Shown piece after piece: positions 1 to 9,506 of a stretch of 64,000 nt of DNA (position 1 is its first letter; each line of letters begins with the position of its first letter). Below the pieces are notes generated by a model that did no database searches, had not been told where the DNA came from, and saw only the letters and a list, made by a program, of their open reading frames with translations. The stretch lies in assembly GCF_030271255.1 (NCBI RefSeq), contig NZ_JASJOM010000003.1, positions 124,001 through 188,000 of the forward strand. Reading direction: 5' to 3'. The position numbers and the translations under genes are program-made. This DNA is from Peribacillus folii. GTDB taxonomy: Bacteria; Bacillota; Bacilli; Bacillales; DSM-1321.

Positions 1-791
1 AAATTAGGAAAACGAAGGCATTGACGGATAAACCATTTGGTGTGAACTTTGCAATTGGCCAGCACGGAAGACCTTATGAACATATGCTTGAAGCTGCCAT
101 GGAGGAGGGGATTGCTGCCGTTTCCGTGACGGGAGGAAACCCTGCACCGTTTCTAGATTACGTCAAGGACATGCAGGTGGCAAAACTTGTTCTTGTTGCT
201 GCAACCAGACAGGCAGTGAAGGCTGAACAGCTTGGTGCGGATGCCGTTATGGTCGTTGGCCAGGAGGGAGGGGGACATTTAGGACGGGAAGATATCGGAA
301 CCTCCGTTTTGATTCCTCAAGTTGTGGATTCCGTTAAGATTCCGGTCATAGCCTCTGGTGGCTTTGGTGACGGACGCGGTTTAATGGCAGCGCTGGCACT
401 TGGGGCGGAAGGTATCGAAATGGGAACCAGGTTCATTGCAGTCAAGGAGTGTGTACATGCTCATGAATTATATAAAAAAGCCTTGGTTTCCGGCACGGAA
501 AATGATACCGTTGTCATTAAACGGTCCATCGGTTCGCCGGCCCGGGTTATTACAAATGGCTGGACGGATAAAATCCTTGAAATCGAAAAAGGGAACGGCG
601 GATATGAGCAATTGAAGGATTACATAAGTGGAAAAGCGAATCAGCGGTATATCCATGATGGTGTTGAAGAAGAAGGATATGCCTGGGCTGGACAAGTGAT
701 GGGTCTGATCCATGATGTTCCGACGACAGCCGAGCTGTTCACCCGAATCATTGGCCAGGCTGAGAAGATTCGCTCGAAATGGGCAGACTGA
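1..791 (+). CDS. nitronate monooxygenase-family flavoprotein, 5'-truncated
   Basis: The reading frame is already open at base 3, so the gene enters from the left and lacks its N-terminus; the TTG at 21 is internal. The visible 262 residues form the FMN-binding half of a TIM barrel of the nitronate monooxygenase / 2-nitropropane dioxygenase family (YrpB-like). The motif GGHLGRED and the phosphate-binding run ASGGFGDG followed by MGTRF are typical. Members oxidise nitronates with FMN and oxygen; the related enoyl-ACP reductase FabK shares the fold, so the substrate is uncertain. It is followed after 58 bases by yktA, in the same direction. Confidence 0.85.
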   Translation, partial: IRKTKALTDKPFGVNFAIGQHGRPYEHMLEAAMEEGIAAVSVTGGNPAPFLDYVKDMQVAKLVLVAATRQAVKAEQLGADAVMVVGQEGGGHLGREDIGTSVLIPQVVDSVKIPVIASGGFGDGRGLMAALALGAEGIEMGTRFIAVKECVHAHELYKKALVSGTENDTVVIKRSIGSPARVITNGWTDKILEIEKGNGGYEQLKDYISGKANQRYIHDGVEEEGYAWAGQVMGLIHDVPTTAELFTRIIGQAEKIRSKWAD

Positions 792-849
792 AGGCGGAGG
801 GTCTCCTGCACAACTTGAAAAAACAATCTAGAAGGAGCGTGTTTTAGTT

Positions 850-1122
850 ATGGATTATCAGTATCCAATGGACCTTGATTGGTCAACGGATGAAATCGTC
901 GATGTAATTAAATTTTTTGAAGCGGTGGAAAAAGCTTATGAAAACAAAATACAAAAGGAAGCTTTCATGACGGCATACAGAAGATTCAAAGAAATCGTGC
1001 CTGGGAAGGCGGATGAAAAAAAATATACAGATGAGTTCGAGTCAGTCAGTACTTATTCAGCCTATCAGGTTATCAAGAAGGCAAAGGGGCTTGAAGACGG
1101 CGACTGGCTAAAAATGAAATGA
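850..1122 (+). CDS. yktA: YktA, UPF0223 family protein
   Basis: A 90-residue acidic soluble protein beginning MDYQYPMDLDWS, the characteristic start of the UPF0223 family, with the conserved RRFKEIVP segment near residue 45. No enzymatic motif is visible and the family's function is unknown. The start has a GAAGGAG ribosome binding site (832-838). In B. subtilis yktA lies next to yktB; here the trp operon separates them. Confidence 0.88.
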   Translation: MDYQYPMDLDWSTDEIVDVIKFFEAVEKAYENKIQKEAFMTAYRRFKEIVPGKADEKKYTDEFESVSTYSAYQVIKKAKGLEDGDWLKMK

Positions 1123-1149
1123 AGGACATATAATTATTTGAAAACATTA

Positions 1150-1178
1150 TTGACTTACTGAAAAGATTGTTTTAACAT
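1150..1178 (+). promoter_or_regulatory. candidate sigma-A promoter of the trp operon
   Basis: TTGACT at 1150-1155, a 17-base spacer and TAACAT at 1173-1178. It lies just upstream of the first T-box leader, the place a promoter is needed. The -10 box matches consensus at four of six bases, so it is plausible but unproven. Confidence 0.5.
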
Positions 1179-1184
1179 AATAAC

Positions 1185-1446
1185 CAAGAAGAAGATAAAG
1201 GCAGTGACGAAGAAGAGTACCTTAATGATGTTCTGTAGAGAGCCAGTGGTTGCTGAAAACTGGTGAACGAATTTAAGCGAATGGACTTCCGAGCCCCAAA
1301 CCGAAACGGATTGACGAAGTAGGCTTTGGCGATTATCTCATCGTTATTGGAGATAGGCATGGATATCATGCCGTAAAGTGAGCTGAATTAGCTAATTAAG
1401 GTGGTACCACGGGTTCCTCGTCCTTTGGATGAGGGGCCTTTTTGCG
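1185..1446 (+). promoter_or_regulatory. tryptophan T-box riboswitch 1
   Basis: T-box leader that senses uncharged tRNA-Trp. Visible parts: an AGTA motif, the AGAGAGCC...GGTTGCTGAAAA distal stem I segment (1238-1258), a specifier TGG codon at 1282-1284 in the context GAATGGACTT, the T-box AAGGTGGTACCAC at 1398-1410, and an intrinsic terminator with an 8-bp stem (1416-1423 with 1427-1434) followed by CCTTTTT. The bulge that meets the tRNA acceptor end reads TGGT. Uncharged tRNA-Trp should stabilise the antiterminator and allow read-through into the second leader. Confidence 0.9.
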
Positions 1447-1469
1447 TTTTTTAGAAAATGATAATCAAA

Positions 1470-1733
1470 TCGATGAGTAAGAGTAGTAATCCTTTTAGAT
1501 TCGTCACAGAGAACCGGAATAGGTGGAAACCGGTACGATATGGAAGGGTGAATGGACTTATGAGTGGTTTCTTGAAATAAGTAGGGAAACCCGGCTTCCG
1601 CCGTTAACGGGGTTGGCAGGAAAACTGATTTCCTGCTTGAGAGGGAAAAATGATTTGTTTTTCCAACTTGAGGTGGCACCGCGGTATACCGTCCTCTGCA
1701 GACACATATTTGTGTTTGCAGGGGATTTTTTTA
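1470..1733 (+). promoter_or_regulatory. tryptophan T-box riboswitch 2
   Basis: A second complete T-box in series. Visible parts: AGTA at 1482, the AGAGAACCGG...GGTGGAAACCGG distal stem I segment (1508-1533), specifier TGG at 1553-1555 in the same GAATGGACTT context as leader 1, a CCGTTA motif near 1600, the T-box GAGGTGGCACCGCGG at 1669-1684, and a terminator with a 14-bp stem (1693-1706 with 1711-1724) followed by seven T. The acceptor-pairing bulge reads TGGC, which fully complements a GCCA tRNA end. It ends about 100 bases before trpE. Confidence 0.92.
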
Positions 1734-1831
1734 TGGGTTTTATTCGATTGAAGCAGAAGCGCTGGCATTTTTTTACCAAACAGGCACAGCAATCGAGTTC
1801 AAATGTTATAGGAATTTGGAGGGGATTTTAG

Positions 1832-3226
1832 ATGAACGAATTGAATGAAAAAAAGATGCTTCGCTTCAAAATGGAAACCATTGAAGGTGATGTTCACACA
1901 CCCATCGCCATATTTCAGAAAATGGCTGGGGAACAGAGGTTTTTATTGGAGAGCTCGAATTCCCATCATGATAATGGACGTTGCTCGTACTTAGGTTCGG
2001 ATCCGTATTTGGAGGTAACGTCACTTGCTGGGAACGTACATGTGAAAGATCCTGGGACGGGTGGCCGAATCGTAAAGAACATCAACATCATTGAGTTCCT
2101 GAAAAGTGAATTGTTGGTGGAGCTAGTGGACGCCCCAGCTAACATTCCGCCATTTAATGGCGGAGCGGTCGGATATATGGGGTATGATATCATTCGTCTA
2201 TTCGAAAACATTGGTCCTGTGCCTCCAGATACCTTGAAAATGCCGGATGCCCATTTTCTATTTTATAAGGAACTGTATATATTCGATCATGTGCTTCAGA
2301 AGATTCACTTGTTGACAGCTGAAGCAGACAGTGAAAAAAGCTTATTGCGCATGAAGGAAACAATCAATCAGGCCAACATACCGTCAAAGGAAATATCGTC
2401 GGAATATTTGGAATTCGAATCGAATTTCAGCCAGGAAGAGTTTGAGCGAATGGTGCAAGAGGTGAAAGAGGCAATAGTTGCAGGTGAGGTGTTTCAGGTG
2501 GTTTTATCGCAAAGGTTCAAAGCGGATTTCGCTGGAAAGCCTTTCGATGCATACCGTCGGCTGCGTTTAGCCAACCCCTCTCCGTATATGTTTTATATAG
2601 AATTCGGTGATTATACCATCTTAGGGTCTTCTCCGGAAAGCTTGATCAGCGTTTCGTCGGGAATGGTCCATGTTAACCCGATTGCCGGCACGAGGCCGAG
2701 AGGAAAAACGGATGAAGAAGATAAAGACTTTGAAAGGAGCCTGCTGAAGGATGAAAAGGAACTTGCCGAACATAGAATGCTTGTCGATTTAGGAAGAAAC
2801 GATCTGGGGAGGGTGTGTGAAATAGGGTCGATCCACCTTACCGAGGAAATGGAAATTCAAAGATATCAACATGTGATGCATATTGCTTCGAAGGTCAGCG
2901 GAAAGCTTAGGGAAGGATACACGAGTTTGGATGCGCTATCTGTCTGTCTTCCTGCCGGGACTGTATCAGGGGCCCCGAAGATTCGGGCGATGGAGCTGAT
3001 TAATGAATTGGAGAATTGCAAACGCGGGTTGTACTCAGGATCGATAGGTTTCATGGGCTTTGGAGGAGATCTGGATATGGCTTTGGCCATTCGGACGATG
3101 ATCATCAAAGAAGGCAAGGCCTATGTGCAGGCAGGGGCGGGAATCGTTTATGATTCAGACCCCAAGACGGAGTATGAAGAAACACAAAATAAGGCACGTG
3201 CACTAATGGAGGTACACAGAAGATGA
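1832..3226 (+). CDS. trpE: anthranilate synthase component I
   Basis: 464 residues. With TrpG it converts chorismate and ammonia from glutamine to anthranilate, the first step of tryptophan synthesis. The N-terminal region carries the LLES motif at residues 38-41, part of the tryptophan feedback site, so allosteric inhibition is probably retained. The C-terminal chorismate-binding domain shows NPSPYMFY, GTRPRG, and PAGTVSGAPK. The start has GGAGGGG seven bases upstream. Its last four bases overlap the trpG start (ATGA), which suggests translational coupling of the two subunits. It is the first gene behind the tandem T-boxes. Confidence 0.97.
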   Translation: MNELNEKKMLRFKMETIEGDVHTPIAIFQKMAGEQRFLLESSNSHHDNGRCSYLGSDPYLEVTSLAGNVHVKDPGTGGRIVKNINIIEFLKSELLVELVDAPANIPPFNGGAVGYMGYDIIRLFENIGPVPPDTLKMPDAHFLFYKELYIFDHVLQKIHLLTAEADSEKSLLRMKETINQANIPSKEISSEYLEFESNFSQEEFERMVQEVKEAIVAGEVFQVVLSQRFKADFAGKPFDAYRRLRLANPSPYMFYIEFGDYTILGSSPESLISVSSGMVHVNPIAGTRPRGKTDEEDKDFERSLLKDEKELAEHRMLVDLGRNDLGRVCEIGSIHLTEEMEIQRYQHVMHIASKVSGKLREGYTSLDALSVCLPAGTVSGAPKIRAMELINELENCKRGLYSGSIGFMGFGGDLDMALAIRTMIIKEGKAYVQAGAGIVYDSDPKTEYEETQNKARALMEVHRR

Positions 3227-3828
3227 TTTTATTAATCGATAACTATGACTCGTTCACATACAACCTTTATCAATATTTAGGTGAAGTGGAGAAAGACATC
3301 ATCGTGAAAAGGAATGACGAAATTACCATTGCCGAAATCGAGGGATTGAATCCGATGGCGATCGTCATTTCCCCTGGTCCTGGAAGGCCGGAGGAGGCTG
3401 GTATCAGCATAGAGATCATCCGTCATTTTCATGAGAAGGTTCCGCTTTTGGGGATTTGCCTCGGGCACCAGGCCATTGGAGCTGCTTTTGGGGCGAATGT
3501 GGTTGGTGCACAACAAATCATGCACGGGAAAACCTCGGTTGTCGAACATGATGGAACAGGCGTATTTGCCAATCAGGACGGTCAATTTCCTGTCATGCGT
3601 TACCACTCCTTGGTGGTGGAGAAAGGGAGCTTGCCAAAAGAATTGATCGTTACGGCAGCGGCACTGGATGATGGGGAGGTCATGGCATTGCAGCATGAAA
3701 AATTCCCGTTATTCGGTCTGCAATTCCATCCTGAATCCATAGGGACGAAAACCGGCAAGGAATTATTGCATGAATTTTATAAGATTGCCGGAACATTTCA
3801 ATCGGAAAAGGAACATTTCATTTTGTAA
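3223..3828 (+). CDS. trpG: anthranilate synthase component II (glutamine amidotransferase)
   Basis: 201 residues of the class I glutamine amidotransferase fold, supplying ammonia to TrpE. The triad is visible: Cys79 in GICLGHQ, and His169 and Glu171 in FHPES. The oxyanion strand SPGPGRP is at about 50-56. In B. subtilis the equivalent subunit is encoded in the folate operon and shared with PabB; here it sits inside the trp operon and overlaps trpE by four bases. It might still serve a PabB elsewhere in the genome. Confidence 0.95.
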   Translation: MILLIDNYDSFTYNLYQYLGEVEKDIIVKRNDEITIAEIEGLNPMAIVISPGPGRPEEAGISIEIIRHFHEKVPLLGICLGHQAIGAAFGANVVGAQQIMHGKTSVVEHDGTGVFANQDGQFPVMRYHSLVVEKGSLPKELIVTAAALDDGEVMALQHEKFPLFGLQFHPESIGTKTGKELLHEFYKIAGTFQSEKEHFIL

Positions 3829-3856
3829 TTTCAAAAAACGACTGGGGGAGTTAGCG

Positions 3857-4879
3857 GTGAAGGAATATTTAGCAAAGTTAGCAGAGCGTCAAGCATTGAC
3901 GGAAGATGAGATGAGCAGAGCAGCCCAAGCGTTATTTTCAAAAGACATCACTGAAGGCGAAATGGCCGCTTTCATCATTGCCTTGAAAGCGAAAGGGGAA
4001 ACGGCAGGTGAAATAGCGAGTCTGGTTAAAGTCATGAGAAAGGAAGCAAGGAGCTTTACAACAAGCTCTCTGAATGTAATGGACAATTGCGGTACTGGAG
4101 GGGACGGATCGCAAAGCTTCAATATAAGCACTGCTTCGGCCTTCGTGCTTGCTGGAGCGGGGGTCAAGGTTGCTAAACATGGCAATCGCAGCATTTCAAG
4201 CAGAACGGGCAGTGCGGATGTATTGGAAGAGCTGGGGGTCAATTTGTCTTTGGAGCCAGGAATGTTGAAGGAGCTATTGGAGGAAAACGGGATAGCATTT
4301 TTATTCGCTCCTTCCGTTCACCCCAATATGGCACGGATCATGAAAGTGCGAAAAGATTTGAAAATCCCGACAATCTTTAATCTGATTGGACCCTTGACAA
4401 ATCCAGTTCAACTTGACACCCAATTATTAGGAATCAATCGTCGCGATATGCTCGAGCTATTTGCAGAAGTGCTCCATAAGTTGGGCAGAACTCGTGCGAT
4501 CGTCATAAATGGCGCGGGATTCATGGATGAAGCAAGCCTTCAGGGGGAGAATTCACTTGTGCTGTTGGAGCAAGGGGATATCATTCCGTTTACGCTTCAT
4601 CCCGAAGAGGTGGATCTGCCCGTTTGCGATAACGAAAACATCAGGGGCGGAGATGCCAAGCAGAATGCCGATATCATGCTGCGCCTGCTGAAGGGTGAAA
4701 AAGGGGCATATCGTGATACTGTTTTATTGAATGCCGGGTTGGGATTATATGCACATGGCACGGCGAAAACGATCAAAAAAGGAATTTCCTTGGCCAAGGA
4801 AAGTCTTGATAGTGGCTCCGCTCTTTCTAAATTGGAAAATCTGATTGCTTTCGGCAATAGAAATAAGGTGGTCTTGTAA
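3857..4879 (+). CDS. trpD: anthranilate phosphoribosyltransferase
   Basis: Transfers the phosphoribosyl group of PRPP to anthranilate. I choose the GTG at 3857, behind GGGGGAG (3844-3850), which gives [10 protein letters not shown] and 340 residues, the usual family length; an upstream frame extension would run back into trpG. The PRPP-binding motif GTGGDGS is at residues 79-85 and KHGNRS follows at about 107. The stop overlaps the trpC start by one base (TAATG). Confidence 0.96.
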   Translation: MKEYLAKLAERQALTEDEMSRAAQALFSKDITEGEMAAFIIALKAKGETAGEIASLVKVMRKEARSFTTSSLNVMDNCGTGGDGSQSFNISTASAFVLAGAGVKVAKHGNRSISSRTGSADVLEELGVNLSLEPGMLKELLEENGIAFLFAPSVHPNMARIMKVRKDLKIPTIFNLIGPLTNPVQLDTQLLGINRRDMLELFAEVLHKLGRTRAIVINGAGFMDEASLQGENSLVLLEQGDIIPFTLHPEEVDLPVCDNENIRGGDAKQNADIMLRLLKGEKGAYRDTVLLNAGLGLYAHGTAKTIKKGISLAKESLDSGSALSKLENLIAFGNRNKVVL

Positions 4880-5655
4880 TGGGCAATATCTTAACGGAAA
4901 TTATCGAACGAAAAAAAGAGGAAGTCGCTAAATTGAAGGAAGCCAGTTTAGGTGAATCAGTCATGATAGACGTTTCCAGGCCTTCCCTCGTGGAAAGGCT
5001 GAAAACAGCCAAAACCATCGCGGTCATTGCGGAAATCAAACGGGCTTCCCCTTCGAAAGGGAACATTAAAATGGATGTAAATCCGCTCGAGCAGGCGCTG
5101 ACCTATGAAAAGTGCGGAGCGTCAGCGATATCCGTTTTGACGGATGAAGCATTCTTCAAAGGATCGATTGACGATTTAAGGAGGGTGAGCGAATCGGTGA
5201 AAGTCCCAAGGCTATGCAAAGATTTCATCATCGATGAAATTCAGATAGATCGTGCCCATCAAGCTGGTGCGACCATCATTCTATTAATTGTGGCGGCACT
5301 TTCCCAAGACCGGCTTCATGAATTATATCAATATGCAAAAAACAAAGGGCTGGATGTATTAACCGAGATTCATGATGAAGCTGAATTGGAACGAGCATTA
5401 GAACTGAAGGCAGAACTCATCGGGATTAACAATCGGAACTTAAAAACATTCAAAGTGGATTTGGCTGTAACCGAACGGCTGGCGAAGCTGCTTGATCCAA
5501 AGCATCATCTCATCATCAGCGAAAGTGGAATCAAGACAAAAGAAGACGTTTTGCGTGTTAAGAAGGCTGGGGCAGTGGGCATTCTGGTCGGCGAGACGCT
5601 GATGACCTCCGCTAATCTTCCCGATACTATGGCTGAGTTGCAAATGAGCATGTAA
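4879..5655 (+). CDS. trpC: indole-3-glycerol phosphate synthase
   Basis: 258-residue TIM-barrel enzyme that closes carboxyphenylamino-deoxyribulose phosphate to indole-3-glycerol phosphate. The active-site segment EIKRASPSKG is at residues 52-61, GINNRNL near 180, and the phosphate-binding SESGI and GILVGE runs near the C-terminus. It is separate from TrpF, as usual in Bacilli. It starts on the last base of trpD and ends 10 bases before trpF. Confidence 0.97.
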   Translation: MGNILTEIIERKKEEVAKLKEASLGESVMIDVSRPSLVERLKTAKTIAVIAEIKRASPSKGNIKMDVNPLEQALTYEKCGASAISVLTDEAFFKGSIDDLRRVSESVKVPRLCKDFIIDEIQIDRAHQAGATIILLIVAALSQDRLHELYQYAKNKGLDVLTEIHDEAELERALELKAELIGINNRNLKTFKVDLAVTERLAKLLDPKHHLIISESGIKTKEDVLRVKKAGAVGILVGETLMTSANLPDTMAELQMSM

Positions 5656-5665
5656 GGAGATTGCT

Positions 5666-6280
5666 ATGATAGTGAAAATATGTGGGATAAAGACATTGGC
5701 TGCCGCTCAAGAAGCCGTAAAACACGGAGCGGATTTCATAGGGTTCATATTTGCAGAAAGCAGCAGGAAGGTAGCGCCTGAATTGGTCGGTGAAGTCGGA
5801 TCGGCGCTTCCCGGTCATATAAAAAAAGTCGGAGTATTTGCCAACCAAACCGAGCAGGAAGTGATAAGAATTGCGGAAGTGGCCGGCTTGGATTTCATTC
5901 AGCTGCATGGGAATGAGTCCGTCAGCTTCGCTCGCAGGATGCCCCTCCCGGTGATCAAAGCTTTCTCCATCCGGTCAGAAGCAGATCTCGAAAAGCTTCA
6001 GGAGTACCCAGCCGAATTTTACTTGGTGGATCTTCCTAAGGGGTCATCAGGAAAAGGTCTGACTTTGGATTGGGATATGATCGGTAAAGCGAACTTGCCA
6101 CGCAAGAAACTGATTCTAGCGGGCGGGCTGACGCCCCAAAATGTTAGGAGCGCGATAAGTGCTGTTTCACCAATCGCCGTGGATGTAGCAAGTGGAGTTG
6201 AAACAAATGGAGTAAAAGATTCGCTGAAAATGAAAGCATTTATTAATGAAGCGAAATATACAGCGGGAAAAGGGGAATGA
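5666..6280 (+). CDS. trpF: phosphoribosylanthranilate isomerase
   Basis: 204 residues. Isomerises N-(5'-phosphoribosyl)anthranilate. The N-terminal VKICGI carries the catalytic cysteine; KVGVFAN and QLHGNES are family motifs, and DVASGVE supplies the phosphate-binding end. The ribosome binding site is AAGGAG at 5654-5659, overlapping the trpC stop. Its last bases carry the trpB ribosome binding site. Confidence 0.96.
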   Translation: MIVKICGIKTLAAAQEAVKHGADFIGFIFAESSRKVAPELVGEVGSALPGHIKKVGVFANQTEQEVIRIAEVAGLDFIQLHGNESVSFARRMPLPVIKAFSIRSEADLEKLQEYPAEFYLVDLPKGSSGKGLTLDWDMIGKANLPRKKLILAGGLTPQNVRSAISAVSPIAVDVASGVETNGVKDSLKMKAFINEAKYTAGKGE

Positions 6281-6284
6281 TTAC

Positions 6285-7490
6285 ATGACTACTTATACAT
6301 TGCCAGATGGAACTGGACATTTTGGAGCTTATGGAGGCAGGTTCGTTCCGGAAACGTTAATGGCCGCCATTACGGAACTTGAGGAAGTATATGAACAATC
6401 TAAAAAAGATCCCGAATTTCAAGAGCAACTGCGCTATTACTTGAAGCAATATATAGGACGTGAAACACCTCTCTATTATGCGGAGAATCTAACGAAACTT
6501 GCTGGCGGTGCCGATATTTACCTGAAGCGAGAAGACTTGAACCATACCGGGGCACACAAAATCAATAATACGATCGGCCAGGCGTTACTGACTCAGAAAA
6601 TGGGCAAGAAAAAAGTGATTGCCGAGACTGGGGCAGGGCAGCATGGGGTGGCGACGGCAACTGTGTGCGCTTTACTGAAGCTGGAATGCACCATCTTCAT
6701 GGGAGAAGAAGATATCAGGAGGCAGAAACTGAATGTGTTTCGGATGGAGCTTTTAGGCGCCAAGGTCGTATCGGTTTCCCAAGGAAGCGGAACACTGAAG
6801 GATGCAGTTAATGAAGCGTTACGTTATTGGGTGGCTAATGTGGACGACACCCATTACATAATGGGTTCCGTTCTTGGGCCGCATCCTTTCCCCGTCATTG
6901 TTCGTGATTTTCAAAGCGTAATAGGCAAGGAAACGAAGGGCCAGTATTTGGAGGAAAACGATTCCCTTCCAGATGCCGTAGTCGCATGCATAGGCGGGGG
7001 CAGCAATGCGATGGGAATGTTTTATCCGTTCATTGAAGATGAACAGGTGAAATTGTATGGAGTGGAAGCGGCCGGTCATGGCTTGGATACACATTTACAT
7101 GCTTCCAGCCTGACGAAAGGGAAACCGGGAGTTCTGCACGGAGCATTCATGTATGTTTTGCAGAACGATGACGGCCAAATACAGGAGGCGCATTCGATAT
7201 CAGCCGGGCTGGATTATCCAGGGGTTGGACCGGAACATAGTTACTTAAAAGATGCCAAGCGAGTGGAATATACCTCCGTTACGGATGATGAAGCCTTGGA
7301 AGCCCTGATGCTGCTATCGAGGGAAGAAGGGATTATTCCTGCCTTGGAAAGTTCACATGCCATATCCTATGGTTTGAAACTTGCCAAGCAAATGGATAAA
7401 GGAACGGGATTGGTGATTTGCTTATCAGGCCGTGGTGATAAGGATGTTGAGACGGTCCAATCGGTAATAGGGGGTAGTGAACATGAATAA
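6285..7490 (+). CDS. trpB: tryptophan synthase beta chain
   Basis: 401 residues. Condenses indole and serine using PLP. I choose the ATG at 6285 behind AGGGGAATG, giving [14 protein letters not shown]; the frame extends 13 codons further upstream into trpF without need. Lys92 in HTGAHKINN is the PLP lysine, Glu114 precedes GAGQHG, and GGGSNAMG binds the cofactor phosphate. The last eight bases overlap trpA. Confidence 0.97.
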   Translation: MTTYTLPDGTGHFGAYGGRFVPETLMAAITELEEVYEQSKKDPEFQEQLRYYLKQYIGRETPLYYAENLTKLAGGADIYLKREDLNHTGAHKINNTIGQALLTQKMGKKKVIAETGAGQHGVATATVCALLKLECTIFMGEEDIRRQKLNVFRMELLGAKVVSVSQGSGTLKDAVNEALRYWVANVDDTHYIMGSVLGPHPFPVIVRDFQSVIGKETKGQYLEENDSLPDAVVACIGGGSNAMGMFYPFIEDEQVKLYGVEAAGHGLDTHLHASSLTKGKPGVLHGAFMYVLQNDDGQIQEAHSISAGLDYPGVGPEHSYLKDAKRVEYTSVTDDEALEALMLLSREEGIIPALESSHAISYGLKLAKQMDKGTGLVICLSGRGDKDVETVQSVIGGSEHE

Positions 7491-8262
7491 ATTGACAATG
7501 GCGCTTAAAGAATGTCAGGCGAAGCAGGAAAAAGCATTTATTCCTTATATAATGGCAGGCGATGGCGGTCTTGAACGTTTAAAGAGCCAGCTTCTTTTCC
7601 TTGAAGATGGCGGAGCGACAGCGGTGGAGCTCGGTATACCATTCTCGGACCCTGTTGCTGATGGACCGGTTATCCAGCAGGCGGGCATCCGTTCCTTGGA
7701 GAATGGCACCACCTTAAAGGATGTACTGAATAAAGTAAAGGAAATCAAAGATGAGGTGAAGATCCCCATCATCTTGATGGGCTATTCAAATTCCATCATA
7801 GCCTATGGCCTTAAAGAGTTTACCGAAGATTGCCTTAGTGCGGGAATATCGGCATGTATCATTCCGGATGTGCCAATTGAAGAGGAAGCGATGTTTTCTT
7901 CTATAAAAACGGCAGGAATTGTACTTATCAGGCTTGTGACACTCACCTCTTCGAAGGAGCGCATCACAGAGATTACGGCAGGGGCAGAGGGCTTTATTTA
8001 TGCAGTTACAATCAAAGGCATAACCGGAGCACGGGATGCTTTTGGAGGGGAATTGGGGGGATACCTGAAGAAGGTGAAAGAGCTTAGCCCCGTTCCTGTT
8101 CTTGCTGGCTTTGGCATATCGACGCCGGAACATGTGCGAGATACGATTCAGTCATGTGATGGTGTCATTGTCGGCAGCAAGATCATTGAATGCTTTGAAA
8201 CAGGTAAGGAAGATCAAATTAATGAATTGATACAAGCGAGTAAGGGATTGGTTCGAAAATAA
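7483..8262 (+). CDS. trpA: tryptophan synthase alpha chain
   Basis: 259-residue TIM barrel that cleaves indole-3-glycerol phosphate and channels indole to TrpB. The catalytic acids fall at Glu49 ([10 protein letters not shown]) and Asp60 (PVADGP), the standard positions. The ATG at 7483 is preferred over a GTG two codons earlier because the GGGGG run at 7470-7474 then has a spacing of eight. It overlaps the end of trpB by eight bases. Last gene of the operon; the next terminator is about 270 bases downstream. Confidence 0.96.
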   Translation: MNKLTMALKECQAKQEKAFIPYIMAGDGGLERLKSQLLFLEDGGATAVELGIPFSDPVADGPVIQQAGIRSLENGTTLKDVLNKVKEIKDEVKIPIILMGYSNSIIAYGLKEFTEDCLSAGISACIIPDVPIEEEAMFSSIKTAGIVLIRLVTLTSSKERITEITAGAEGFIYAVTIKGITGARDAFGGELGGYLKKVKELSPVPVLAGFGISTPEHVRDTIQSCDGVIVGSKIIECFETGKEDQINELIQASKGLVRK

Positions 8263-8526
8263 ACATTCCGGCCCCCGACATATTACCTGAGTTCGGATTC
8301 TTTATCTGTAGGTAATCGGAATTCCGCCATAGTTATAGTCTGATTGGAGTTCCTTCTATACTGTGGTCAGTGGATCATGATCTTCGTATTGATACAGAGT
8401 GGTGTGAAAAGAAAGGTTAGTGTACAAACCACCCAAAACCAGAATCCCTTTTTCAATTCATTGAATGGCTACTGCAGTTGCTTTTCATGATACGTGGATA
8501 CGAGACTCTCAAGGAGTGGCTCAATC
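8263..8526. other. long non-coding 3' stretch after trpA
   Basis: No convincing gene. Directly after the trpA stop there is a compound inverted repeat: ATTCCG (8265-8270) with CGGAAT (8317-8322), and inside it ATTACCT (8282-8288) with AGGTAAT (8310-8316). The rest shows nothing I recognise. It may be an extended 3' untranslated region or the scar left when the trp block arrived between yktA and yktB. Confidence 0.4.
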
Positions 8527-8528
8527 AA

Positions 8529-8579
8529 AAAATGCCCCGTAATTGTTAGTTTGGTGTCTAACATTACGGGGCATTTTTT
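8529..8579. terminator. bidirectional intrinsic terminator, trpA / yktB
   Basis: AAAATGCCCCGTAA at 8529-8542 pairs with TTACGGGGCATTTT at 8564-8577, with an inner TGTTAG/CTAACA helix. A-runs on the left and T-runs on the right allow it to stop both trpA transcripts and, on the other strand, yktB transcripts. Confidence 0.9.
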
Positions 8580-8685
8580 CATCGGTTTAGCCTATAGTCT
8601 GGCGGACAGGGACCGAACTTCTTTTCACTTGCACGAAGCGCGGTGAATGTTCCGGAATTCCATGTCGAATCCTGATTAAATGTGT

Positions 8686-9306
8686 TTAATTTAATTTATA
8701 TAAGGGTAAAAGATGGTCAAACGCATCTTGAATGGTCTTCATGAACTCATCATCATTCATTTGAATGGCATCATCACGTGAAACACTTATGCCGCATAAG
8801 ATTTCGGCTTTCTTGACAGTTTGCAGCCGGTGGAACATGGAGGTTAGATCTTCCTTGCCAAGACCTTCATTAGAGATGACTTCAGGTTTTGTATGATCCA
8901 TCGACCAAACATAATTGGATGGGATGCTTTTCATCAATTGGTCCGTCTGTTGCTCCAGTTTCTTTCCGATTTCCATTTTATTCGGGGCTTCATAAATGAC
9001 GGCGTACCAAATGAACATATGCGTTTCCCATAAACCAATTTGAAAATGCGGCATCATTTTATATCCCCTGCTGTTTGCAGCGAAAGCTACCCATGTATCT
9101 TTAGGAGGATTCACTGTTCGCCGGGCATGCTTTGCTACATGAGGATGCATTTCATCCCCCGTCATTACGGATAGTCGTTGGGAAAAATGCTCGCCAAGAG
9201 CTTGTAATTTTGGCTGAATCCTATCCTTTAAAGCATCCATGCGCTGTTCCAATCCATCAATCGTAAAAACGTTAAAATCATCTGCAGTAAATCTTGATAT
9301 ATTCAT
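8686..9306 (-). CDS. yktB: YktB, UPF0637 family protein
   Basis: 206-residue soluble protein of the UPF0637 (DUF1054) family, with the family stretches FAANSRGYKMMPHFQIG and LWETHMFIWYA. Function is unknown. Start chosen at the ATG at 9306 (MNISRF), seven bases after AGGAGAG; an ATG two codons earlier sits too close to that site. It converges on the trp operon and shares its terminator. In B. subtilis it neighbours yktA. Confidence 0.88.
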   Translation of the reverse strand: MNISRFTADDFNVFTIDGLEQRMDALKDRIQPKLQALGEHFSQRLSVMTGDEMHPHVAKHARRTVNPPKDTWVAFAANSRGYKMMPHFQIGLWETHMFIWYAVIYEAPNKMEIGKKLEQQTDQLMKSIPSNYVWSMDHTKPEVISNEGLGKEDLTSMFHRLQTVKKAEILCGISVSRDDAIQMNDDEFMKTIQDAFDHLLPLYKLN

Positions 9307-9425
9307 TATCATCTCTCCTACCGTGGATATCTGCACATATTGTAGCATAAGTAAAAGTAAAAATTAATTAATACGATTATGGGGCGGCACGGCGAAATTT
9401 ACTTCTAGGTTAAAACACAAATTAG

Positions 9426-9454
9426 TTGCTATTTGTTGTAGGAAGACATATGAT
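9426..9454 (+). promoter_or_regulatory. candidate sigma-A promoter before the ykzI-like gene
   Basis: TTGCTA at 9426-9431, 17-base spacer, TATGAT at 9449-9454, about 50 bases before the start codon. Both boxes are fair matches. Confidence 0.5.
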
Positions 9455-9506
9455 AAAATATAAATAAATTCAGAAAATTAGTATAATTGAAGGGAGAATG
9501 TTAATT

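Noticed and set aside
1523..1831. 102-codon plus-strand frame inside the trp leader
   Set aside because: It runs through the second T-box and its terminator. The RNA structure explains the sequence.
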